Shown here: positions 36,808 to 46,692 of the stretch, one piece after another
Position numbering within the stretch: the first letter of the stretch is position 1
Layout: the number at the start of each line of letters is the position of its first letter
Position numbers and translations under genes: made by a program
NCBI GenBank assembly: GCA_948567375.1
Contig: OX419758.1
Coordinates: 45,275,473 to 45,339,472, forward strand
Reading direction: 5' to 3'
Length of the DNA: 64,000 nucleotides
Source of the DNA: Lunularia cruciata
Taxonomy: Eukaryota > Streptophyta > Marchantiopsida > Lunulariales > Lunulariaceae
The notes under the pieces: generated by a model
Told to the model about the DNA's origin: nothing
Databases searched by the model: none
What the model saw: the letters and a program-made list of their open reading frames with translations, nothing else

Positions 36808-37620
36808 CAAGTTGACCTTGTACCATATGAAAGAAGAAGTCTTATCATAAAGCGGTCCTAAACTTGATTTGGACTTTTGAGTTGATTGACACTAGTGTAA
36901 TTTCCATCATGATGAGAGGAAGAAAATCAAATCAGGTCATCATGATAGAGCATTGGGGATGACATGGAACCTATCGGTTTCTAATCAAATTTGAAGTCAA
37001 ACAACTATAATTTTTCCTCCCATCAATGATGTTGACTCTTCATGTGCTCCAAATGTAATTTTTGCAACAAGGGTTTGTGATCAGTTCACATGATCACTTG
37101 TTTCTCCAAGAGATAATGCCTCCATACCTTGGTGGTATAAACGGTTGCTAATTGTTCTTGATTTTGAGTAGAGTAATTCATTTCTAAGGTGTTTAGTCAG
37201 CAAGACACAAAGGCAATGGGACCCATCTAGAAATTCCTGTTGCAACACAACTCCAATGGCAAAGTTAGAATCATCAAAATCAACCACATAAGGTAGTTGA
37301 GGATCATATGGTTAAAGAATGGATCTTAAAGACACCATATATTTCAGATTTTGGAATTCTTCTTCATGCTTGGTGGTCCAATGGAAGCTTGAGGTCTTCT
37401 CTAAGAGGTTGTCAATGGTGCAATGACATGAACATAATAATGTATGAATAGTTGATAAAAACTTGCCAAGCTATTAAATTCCCACACTTCTATGGCATGC
37501 TTTGGAGTAGGCCAATCAATAATAGCCTTAATTTTCTCCTCTTCCATCTTGATCCCCTTTGATGAGATCTTATGATCCAAGAAGGTAATTTCCTTATGCC
37601 AAAAGGCACACTTGAATTAG
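36808..37620 (-). pseudogene. RNase H/integrase start of the outer element
   Basis: Collinear with 31910-32700. The frame at 37081-37287 begins VDFDDSNFAIGVVLQQEF, an RNase H start. At about 37620 it runs straight into LTR sequence, so reverse transcriptase, protease, gag and the inner end of the 5' LTR were removed in one deletion. Confidence 0.75.
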
Positions 37621-38042
37621 CAAAACTCCTAATGCTTAGCATGAACTTGGCTAGGTATTTATAGAGAAGTATACAAAGCTTCTCAAGAAGCTTCCTAAAA
37701 GCCGCTTCTTAGAGTGAAAGCCAAGTTAACTGGAGAGCTTCTCAAGAAGCTTCCTCCTAGAAATCATTTACTTGGCATGCAAGTTAAGCTAATTGGGAAG
37801 TTTCTCAAGAAACTTCTTTCTAGAAGCCACCTACTTGGCATAGGAGTTAAGCTTGCCAAGAAGTTTCCCAATAAGCTTCCTCCTAGAAGTCACCATTTGG
37901 CATGCACATTACCCAATACTTAGAAGGTACCAAGTAGCTTCCTAGATGTTTCTAAAATATTCATATAGCTCTTGGCTAATTTGGCCTATTTGCTACTTGC
38001 TAGTTTTGACTCTAACTTGTTGTTAAACTCTATATTGTCACA
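37621..38042 (-). repeat. Truncated 5' LTR of the outer element
   Basis: Matches the LTR at 28742-29234 but lacks the part next to the primer-binding site. Its outer end TGTGACAATATAGAG is adjacent to the target duplication TCCTA (38043-38047). Confidence 0.85.
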
Positions 38043-38047
38043 TCCTA

Positions 38048-38420
38048 CTTCATATGAGTATATGTTAATTCTCAAAACTCTAAAAGAATTATAAATTATT
38101 ATAACTTTCAATTTATATCTCCATAATTTTCAAATTAAGTTCCGGTGGAACTAGAATATGAGAACCAAGAGAATAAAATTGAAAAATCCCAACCCATCAC
38201 TCTCATAACTCCAAACCAAAAAGAATCTAAATGTCTTCATATCTATCTACTAGATTCTCCATAACCTTCTCGATAACCTCCATACCAATAAAACCAGAAT
38301 TGAAAAAAAAGACTATTCACTTATATCATACAAGCTAATGTGCTTTAAGAAATCCAAAAATTTCTCCACACTCTTTTTTTTTTCCTCACTCCTTCAAATA
38401 CCTCCCACAAGCAGAAATGT
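38048..38420. repeat. Dispersed repeat family X, copy 2, right part
   Basis: Continues the copy broken at 28741. It matches 4240-4600 in patches, for example 'catatgagta', 'ccataattttcaaattaagttcc' and 'ccaataaaaccagaattgaaa'. Confidence 0.55.
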
Positions 38421-41171
38421 GGAGTACCAACTTAGTTAAATAATGAGCTCACATTAGGCTAAGAGTTATTGGGCAAACAAAATCTACAAGCAATAGATTG
38501 GATCAAGCATGTAGATAGATTATATGAAGCAATGAAATGAATTTTTTGTGGTTAAGAACTATCAAAGCAAGGTCCACAATTGCCTAAGGGAGGCAATTTC
38601 CCAAGAAGTATCATCAAGGTAGAGGAGCAGTACATGCTATGCTTGTTTGGAGTCATCGATAAAACTCCAGATTACTTGACTAATGGCTATTTCTTTTGGT
38701 TATACCTATGACTCTCTGAGTATAGCTATAGATTCATGGTGATGGGATTTGGGCAAAACATCTAGAGAACTATGGATAGTGTTCTGACTTGTTGCCTTCA
38801 TGTCTTAGCTTGGTTGGGTATCCTTTTCACTCACTACTACTAGAATTTTGAGCTTGTGAATCATCCATGACATTGTTACTTCCAATGGTTTCTTCTATTT
38901 ATGTTTTCTTTCCTTGACCATCCATAGATGCACTGAGGGCATTTGTGATGGTGTAAGGTCCTTGTGCCTTAGTGATTGCTCAACTCAGTTCCTATGCATG
39001 AATGCATCAAACTTAGATTGTTTGATAACCTTGACTACCATGCATATACAATACATTCTGCTCAAGATATGTGACTAGGCGGTGAGTGCAAATCAAATAT
39101 GTTCACTTGAGCTTGACCACCCCAGCTATGAGACACCACCCAAGATTGCAGTCCACTTTCAACATTTGCTCCAAAACACGAGAGATTATTAGTAATTGAC
39201 ATGTTGAACTTATTTATGTATGGAAGTTACTGACATACATGTAAGAATATAAATATTATTCCTATATGGCAAAGAAACTCGTAATCCACACTTGTTTGCA
39301 AATGTAATAGAACCTAAAATGGAGGGAATGTATTATAATTAAAAACTAAATTGCTAAATCATTAGATCCTAGTAGTTGAGAAAATAAGTTTCACGTACTT
39401 TTGTAAAAATCAATGAATTATTTTTGTGAATAAAAAAACCTGTAATAAGAGAGTATTTTTTATTTCTTCTATTTTCCACCATTCCATTTTGAAGCAAATT
39501 GAATATATTGATTTTGAAAATTAACCTTCAATTATGGGTGGTAATAGTGTACTCTTTAAAATAGTACAGATTCTACCAAGATGCAAAAGTAAGTATGAGC
39601 CACTTGATTAGATGTCTTAATCATAATCATCTTAGTACAATACGTTCAATAAAAGTGTATTGTACTAGGATGTAACTACATATAATATCCTTTAAATTTG
39701 TATATTTCACTCCTTCTAAGAGCCTATTCAAAACTCGAGGAGCTTTATCATCTTAATATTCATTCTACTATTCATCATGTTAAATTTATTCATGTATGGA
39801 TAGTTTTTTACGCATTTAAATTAATATGGTTTTTCCAAAGACAGTTGCTAAGATCAAATTATAATTAAATGCTCCATAATACTATTCATTGATACTACTA
39901 GTTTGGAGCCTTTTAGCTCTTCGTTGGAGTAGTAGATTTGATTCATATGAATAGAGGAGTAGTAGTTCCATTGTAATGCACCAAAATCTAGATTGTGAAA
40001 TATTGTGCTTATAATAAACTCAAGTTCTGAAATGTGAAGATAAGAGCCTTATGCCTCTTCTAATTTTTTTATCCACATCACATCTCAATATGCTTAAGAT
40101 GCCTTAAAAGTCTTGCAGCTATACCTCATCTCCTTTTGTACACAACATATCTCGATATGCCTTAAAATTTCCTTAAAGTATTTACTTCTCTTGTGTAAAG
40201 GCATATATGCCTCAATATACTTGAAATTTATTTATTTTCTTACTTCGATGCTTGTAACATCTCAAACACTTACGACTATCTAAATTTGCATAAAACTATC
40301 TGAAATGCCTTAAACTACTAAGGTATATGCCAAAAAATGCCACTTATTTTTTAGGCCTAAGCTTGATAATGGATAATTATGTTCATTATACCTTAATATT
40401 TAATTTCTTTATATATTTCAAGATATAAAAGTACTCAAATCAAGGTTTTTAGGCAATCCTTCCAACATAGTTCCCTTAAGAGTTAAAGTTCGAGGAAGTA
40501 GAGGAATATGAACAATGTCTTTACATAGATTTCTTTCTTAGGAAACTTGAGAAATTCAAATATTACAAAATTTCTAAAAATCTAGTATATATTAGCTTCT
40601 TATTTTTAAAATTCAGTAAATTTTTTTGAAGTAAATATGAAGAGGCATTTATGTATTTCTCATGAGTTATTGATATTATTAATAAATTTTATTTTAACTT
40701 TAATATTTAATATTATCAAAAATAATTCATTGCATGTTTTAGGTAGACCAAAACATATAAGTTTGCTTAAAAAATCTGTTACAATATCTATCATGTAATA
40801 GCTCTAAAAATGCAGAAAACTATTTAGCAAATTAACACAATGTTTTGTTTCTCCTTGAGGTGAGTGGTTACTTACTTTATAACTTAATTAGAACATGGGT
40901 TTTGGGTCTTTTATATTATTAAAGAATACCTCTTTCTCACACAATTTTAAAAAACTAAGATCAAATTTTAACATCTAATGATCAAACTAGATGAAGATTA
41001 AATCCAAAAGTTAACAAGATTGCAAGTATATCTCTTTTTATAAAAAAAATTTCTTGAAGTATAGCAAGGCGATATCAATATATTCACTCCTTGAATTTAA
41101 AATATTGCAAAGAGACCTCTTTTGTATGATTTGCTTTTGCATGGAGTAAATTAAGGATATATTAATATATC
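38421..41171. other. AT-rich intergenic DNA, no gene seen
   Basis: No frame above background. Short patches near 38600-38780 look like a decayed coding sequence of unknown origin. 40000-40330 carries loosely repeated 'atgcctcaatatac' motifs. Confidence 0.4.
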
Positions 41172-41277
41172 TTACTTACCTCCGCCAGCGGAGGTAACTT
41201 TATATTGATGGATGAAATTGAGACTTACTTACCTCCGCTAGCGGAGGTGACTTTATATTGATGGATGAAATTGAGAC
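41172..41277. repeat. Two 53-bp tandem units each holding a 16-bp palindrome
   Basis: 41172-41224 and 41225-41277 are near-identical. Each carries CCTCCGCyAGCGGAGG (41179-41194 with one mismatch; 41232-41247 a perfect palindrome), a GC-rich island in very AT-rich DNA. Confidence 0.9.
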
Positions 41278-41560
41278 TACAGACATGGAAGATGGATGGA
41301 ACTGCCCATGGGAATAAGGACGAGGATGACGGATGGAATTGGGGCGACATGTGGGACAATGATCTATGCATATCTTCATGGGGATGATGGATGGAATTGG
41401 GACGTGGATAATGCATATCTTCTTGGGTATTTGATGGATGGAATTGTGACGTGGATAATGCATATCTTCTTGGGTATTTTTTGCCCCAATGATGGGTGTG
41501 GATGGAGATGATGGATGGAATTGGAACAATGGGTGTGGATGGGACTATATATGTCTTTGG
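41278..41560. repeat. Degenerate GATGGATGGAATTG minisatellite
   Basis: The motif gatggatggaattg recurs about seven times with spacers such as 'gacgtggataatgcatatcttcttgggtatt', which is present twice (41400-41435 and 41449-41480). Open frames on both strands here come from the repeat. Confidence 0.75.
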
Positions 41561-42551
41561 GGGTTTCTTTTTCCCCATATATATCATGCCCGGGGCATAT
41601 CTTAGTTCTCTCTTATATCATGAGTGGATTTTACACCATACAAAAGTATATATTTCTATAATTATAATCTTGGTTTGGCCTAATTATAAGAAGAACATTT
41701 TCTCTCTATGTAAGATTGTCTCGGAGTAGATAAGATCACTTTTCTCTTTCAAAAATCATTATTTATAATTTTTCATTATCCTTAGAATATCAAGTTTAAA
41801 AACCACTTCTAATTGGATTAGATCCTTCAAAATTATATTTCATTCCTTTGAAATTTCTTTAAGATTTATTTTGAAATTCTAAATTGAGATATAAATAATT
41901 CATCATGTACTTCTTTTCTTTAAGAAATTTTAACCTCTAACTCATAGGCTAGCGTTGAGTATTATGATTAATATGAGGTTGAACTTTGAGGCACCACCAA
42001 ATTAAGAACATTGTTCGAGAATTTAATCTAAAACCTTGCTAATGCTAACTAAGATGCTAACTAAGATCTTGTTCATTATCATCGTGATTCTCAGCTAGCT
42101 ATCGAACCATTTGAAATCAGAGGAGCATATCCCCAAGATATAAAGATATAATTCAAATATATAATCCGCTCCATTGGCAAAAGTACAATGCATATTCTCA
42201 CGATAACTTACTTTCATGATGATAGAATTCATATAATTTATACCAACAAAAATAGTATTATATCTTTAAGACTATGTCTTCTAGTCTTGTAAGAAGCTCA
42301 ACCTTCTTATAGAGTATAGTTGTAAGGTGTTGATATTAGTGTTTATTAATTTAGTAATAGAGCTAATTATGCACTTTATTGTACTTCATTGCTATTGGTT
42401 TCATTTATTCTCACTTATAAATAACAAGACTTTGTGCAATCTCTACGATAGAATTTCTATCAATTTGATACTCTACCATTAAGTTAGCAACCCCTGGGGC
42501 CTGCCCAGGTAGTGTTAGAAACATGCAAAGCAAAAACAATAGTTGTTAAGG

Positions 42552-42635
42552 AGGACCTGGGACTCAATTAACTTTAAGTAGATTTCATACTGGTGGTGTG
42601 TTTAGAGGTAATATTGCAGAAACAAGTAAGAACCC
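42552..42635 (+). pseudogene. rpoC2: Plastid rpoC2 fragment
   Basis: Encodes GPGTQLTLSRFHTGGVFRGN, close to the conserved GEPGTQLTLRTFHTGGVF block of the plastid RNA polymerase beta'' subunit. About 25 codons only. Confidence 0.8.
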
Positions 42636-42651
42636 CGGCGTATCAGCGGCC

Positions 42652-42716
42652 GTCTGTTTAGGGTGCCAAACTTAATGATGGCAACTAAACAAGAGGGTTG
42701 CGCTCGTTACGGGAGC
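42652..42716 (-). pseudogene. rrn16: Plastid 16S rRNA fragment
   Basis: The plus strand reads ...ggcaactaaacaagagggtt then gcgctcgttacggga, the reverse complement of the conserved 16S region around 'tcccgcaacgagcgcaaccc', with a few changes. Confidence 0.8.
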
Positions 42717-42821
42717 TTATGTTCCTTTATTAAAAATTATCTATAAACAAACTTTTATATAATAAACCTGATGTTATAACAGAAAGTTTGGATGAAGATC
42801 ATTATTATTATTCTTTTATTA

Positions 42822-42890
42822 AATGAAGATTTTGTGGCTGTTGTACAAATTATAATTTATGTAGGAGCTGTTAATGTGTTAATAGCAAAA
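42822..42890 (+). pseudogene. ndhG: Plastid ndhG fragment
   Basis: Encodes DFVAVVQIIIYVGAVNVLI, matching the ndhG membrane segment pattern FVAxxQxxIYVGAINVLI. The frame continues with sequence that is not ndhG. Confidence 0.6.
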
Positions 42891-43006
42891 TTTATATGGG
42901 TACATACTGTTATCAATGCTTTTCAAGAAACAAAAAGTGACAATGTTACTAGTTAGTGACAAGTTCAAGCGAATATAACTTTTCACTCAAATCAGACTCT
43001 CATTCT

Positions 43007-43030
43007 TCCTCAGTAGCTCAGTGGTAGAGC
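43007..43030 (+). pseudogene. trnN: 5' part of plastid trnN-GUU
   Basis: TCCTCAGTAGCTCAGTGGTAGAGC matches the acceptor stem and D-arm of plastid tRNA-Asn in two halves of 12 bases. The anticodon arm and 3' half are missing, so it cannot make a tRNA. Confidence 0.6.
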
Positions 43031-43068
43031 CATTAACAGAGCTTGGGCTGTGAAGGTTTTCAGCCACA

Positions 43069-43178
43069 TCAAGAATCTATAATATCAAATTTAAACTTAA
43101 TTTCTTTCCAAACATCACCAGCAGAAGCCAACTCCGCACTCCACTTACATGCTTCACGAATAACTCTGTAACGAGTGG
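43069..43178 (-). pseudogene. rbcL: Plastid rbcL 3'-end fragment
   Basis: The minus strand encodes [16 protein letters not shown] then [15 protein letters not shown], clearly the C-terminus of the Rubisco large subunit with several substitutions. Confidence 0.9.
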
Positions 43179-43455
43179 TTATAATATATTTGATAAAACA
43201 AAAGGACTAGTTTCTCTTGTTCGTTGGGGACTTCGCGGGAAAATCGTGTCCTTTCCCCTTCTAAATAGCGGGAGCCTTACGGCCAAATCCTTTAGGAGAA
43301 ATATACCCGGAACCCGGGAACTGTCTTTGCACTCCTACCTCCTTTACCACTTAGCGGTCATTTAGGGGCCTTAGCTGGAGACCTGCACGAAGTGGTAGAG
43401 CTTGGGCTGTGACAATTGCCCTTAGAAGACTCGCTTTCGCTACGGCTCCCGTGCG

Positions 43456-43523
43456 TGCAGTTCCAAATAATCCAAGGAAAGTTATAGGAATTAAACCTGA
43501 AACAATTCCAGACAACAAAGCTT
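43456..43523 (-). pseudogene. petG: Plastid petG fragment
   Basis: The minus strand encodes ALLSGIVSGLIPITFLGLF, matching the single membrane helix of cytochrome b6f subunit V (ALLSGIVLGLIPIT). The gene's ends are missing. Confidence 0.75.
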
Positions 43524-43525
43524 TT

Positions 43526-46140
43526 AGGCATCTCTTATTCTATCATCTTCAATTGCACTTTTGAATGGTGGTCTTTTATAAGAACTCCATAAGTTCAAGA
43601 AGTAAGCTCTTTCAAAACTTGACTTAAACTTTCATTTTTCTTATTGGTCGTATCCTCCGTACCTAAGAGCTTATAAAAGGTTCAAAGAAGTGACTCTCCT
43701 TGATTCCAACTAAAAATATAGCTCTAAGGAAAACAAAACTTGCCTTCGTTGTACAAATAAACATGAAAATATGATCAATATGCTTGTAATATTACAAATT
43801 GCAATAAATACCCTATAACTTAATTCTAATGAGGTAACTAAAGTAATATATAAGATGCAGAATTATATATAGAGAAGTATACTAAGGCTTTGAAAGTTCA
43901 AAATATCGTTCAACATCATAAAAATATGATGGATATCTGTTCATTTATTTGTATACATCTCTATCCATAATCATTATATAAGACTTCTTTTATCATCTAA
44001 TTCATTAGTATATTGGAAAGTTTGAAGTGTAATAAAATGTAATTTTAAGAAAAAAGAGTTAAGTACATAAAATTTTCATTAGGAAAAAGAAGAACCTAAT
44101 ATCAATGTCAAACTAGTTCCAACGTCTAACCTCATGTATTGAATGGACCATACTTAAGTTCAATATTTAACTTTAATTTTAATACTTTTAGTTGTTTTGT
44201 TAGAGAGAATTCTTATTGAATTAATAACTTGTATTCAAACGAATCATCTCAAAAAATCTATTTTACTATAATCAAATCCTTATGCCTCTTCCAAATTGAT
44301 CTACTAGAGTAAAATTTTATATAAAATACAGATGTTCATCATATATTCTCTATTACTCTTTTAGACCTTCAATTAGTCTGTCTTGATAGATCTTCTTTCT
44401 CTCCATAGATTTTTTAATCTTTTATTTAGATTAACTTGCAAAGATACTCTTTGATAAAAGAAAAAGAGGTTGTTAGTATTTCATTTTTAAATGTAGGATA
44501 AAATAGAAATGCTAAAAATATAACATAAACATTACAAAGACCATGCAGATTCAATACTCTATGGAGCTTTCATTTAAATATCGTACGATTTTATAGTCAA
44601 AATACTCAAACTAGTATAATTATCATTATCATCCCGAGAGAAGAAGATGAATGTAGAAGATAAAGACATCAGCAGAATATGGAAGTAATGATTTTTTTCT
44701 TTTATCATGGAATATAATCCATGATAAAACTTTACTCATCCACTTCTTTCTATTGATATGGATAGATTATATTCATTCAATTGTATTTCATTTCAAATCC
44801 TATAGCTTTTGATATTTTTATTTTTGCATAATTTTTATCTTTAATTCATATTATTTGATATTTGCAATAATGTCTTGCTTTGACCTGATGTCTCCAGGAT
44901 TAATTATTCCTTTGGAGATTTAAATGGTAGAAATATAAAAATTTGAAATGATAATAGAATTAATAGATCAACGTTGTTTTTATCTTTTATGCCTTACTTT
45001 TTGGTACAATATTCTAGAACTCTAAACTAGAGTTTCATAAATAAAGGTCTAAGGAACAAAGGATGTGTACCACACAAGAAGCTTGTGCAGAGATTATAGA
45101 GACATGAAGATTGGTTGAAATTGAACAATCAATTTCCCGTGATAGAGTAATTCTAAATATTTTGTGAACTATAAAGACATATTTACATCTAAAGAACAGT
45201 TAGTGTGACTGTTTTCTTTCTTCATATCGTCAAAATTATAATCATAATATAAACTACATTGAATGATTCAAAATATAGTTACATTATGAAACACCTTCTT
45301 GGCTTATTAGGAAATTACAACCAAGATCATTTAAACTAATAAGGAGTGAGAAGGGAAATTTACATTGAGCAAGGACTTAATTTTCACAGGTTTTATTAGT
45401 TATCAGGACAAAAGAAACATATTCTATTATAACATATAAAATATAATTTAATGAATGTATTGAAACTTTGAATGACGGAATATTTGAGAAATGCTTTAAA
45501 GTTATATATTTTGAAAGATATCCCAATATATTTTTGAATTTGAGAAATTTAATATATATAAATTGATAACGATAATGGCATCATTAAAACACTCCCGGCA
45601 TATATGGTTTTTTCAGATAAGTTTGTATCGAGTCTACTCTCTAGATTAGCTTTTGTTTTGTTGTCGGTCTATATTTACTACTTTTGAAATATTTTACGAT
45701 ACTAATATATTACATCAACACAATAAAAATCTGTCATTGTAGAAACACAAAGCATTATGTTTTGCTATGGTGAGGGTTGATCATGTGTGAGTAAATTTAC
45801 GTCCTCTCTCTCACTCTGGCTAAGGTGTGTATGTAGATATCACTTTTACTCTATGCTCCATCCAAGTAATCAATCCTATACCCGGGGGGTATATTGGCGA
45901 ATTACACTGCATCAAATTCACTTAGACTGGATGGCCTCGGACTTCAACTGGACTATGGTAAGCTGACTGACCATAGTTCAGTTCCCTACTTCTGTGCACT
46001 GTTTCCTAAATTCTGAAGTTATTGTGTGTTACCACGTCAATGCACGACTGTAGCTGCCCACAGTAAGGCTAATTCCACTAAACCTGCATTTAACATTCGT
46101 CATGCGAAGAACATACACGTCAGTCTAGCGGTGTTCTCAC
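43526..46140. other. AT-rich intergenic DNA, no gene seen
   Basis: No supported coding region. A short hairpin (11-bp arms, 6-nt loop) lies at 44701-44728. Base composition becomes balanced from about 45780, near the promoter of the next gene. Confidence 0.45.
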
Positions 46141-46474
46141 TACTGTTGGTTGCGTTCATCGATCGTTGCCTCCGTTGATCTCTGCGAAGCACCTCAAAGG
46201 ACACGCGCAACAGAGAGAACTCTCAGTGAGCAGGCACGTCCGTTACGGATGCTTTCGGTGCGAATCTCCGGAAATTGGATCCGAAAGTACGAAGGTGGGC
46301 CATCTTGATGGGGTACTCCTCCCCCCCCCCCGAGAGCGAACCCTTCATGACAGAGGCCTTCCAGGTTACTTGGAGATGAAGTTCGGAATGAAAGAGGGCT
46401 GATTTTATCTATCCCAGGGAACCGGTTGATTTGGAGAGAAGCAGGTGACGAGCATCTTTGGTAGGTTTTACTAG

Positions 46475-46649
46475 GTGAGTATTGTGCCATCGGCTTGACC
46501 TGTGAGGAGTTTGTGGAAATGGTGATTTCAGTGTGATTTCAGTGGTATTCCCCAACTATTGCTTTGGGATGCTCTTTTGTTTCTGAATTGAGTTACATAG
46601 CTGCTGTCACGCAGTGAAATTTAACCCCGTCTGCTTCTGGTCCTCGCAG
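46475..46649 (+). other. Candidate 5'-UTR intron of the R3H/G-patch gene
   Basis: CTAG|GTGAGT at 46474/46475 and CCTCGCAG at 46642-46649 form a good donor/acceptor pair 44 nt before the start codon. A run of 11-12 C lies at 46320-46331 in the presumed leader. Confidence 0.4.
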
Positions 46650-46692
46650 CTGTGGTTTTCAGTGCGAGCAATTTGGAGACAAACGATTTTCG

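Larger units (their letters stand above)
28742..38042 (-). mobile_element. Outer chromovirus-type Ty3/gypsy element, internally deleted and host to a nested element
   Basis: Bounded by LTRs of one family and by a perfect 5-bp target duplication TCCTA (28737-28741 and 38043-38047). Reading on the minus strand: a shortened 5' LTR (to about 37621), RNase H and integrase parts (37614-36808), the nested element (36802-30654), the rest of integrase (30653-29449), a chromodomain-like segment (29425-29314) and the 3' LTR. Gag, protease and most of the reverse transcriptase are missing. Without the insert and one copy of TGATG it is about 3.1 kb, so it is non-autonomous. Confidence 0.9.
42540..43525. 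other. Scrambled plastid-derived insert (NUPT cluster)
   Basis: At least six short segments recognisable as different plastid genes lie next to each other in both orientations, separated by unassigned DNA. These genes are not neighbours in this order in plastid genomes, so the insert joins several fragments. Sub-segments are listed separately. Substitutions from the expected plastid sequences show the insert is not recent. None can encode a functional product. Confidence 0.8.

Noticed and set aside
41200-41587. Two 110-120 residue Pro/Ser/His-rich minus-strand frames
   Set aside because: Translation of the GATGGATGGAATTG minisatellite.
43007-43030. Functional tRNA-Asn gene
   Set aside because: Only the 5' third is present; the sequence after the D-arm is unrelated.
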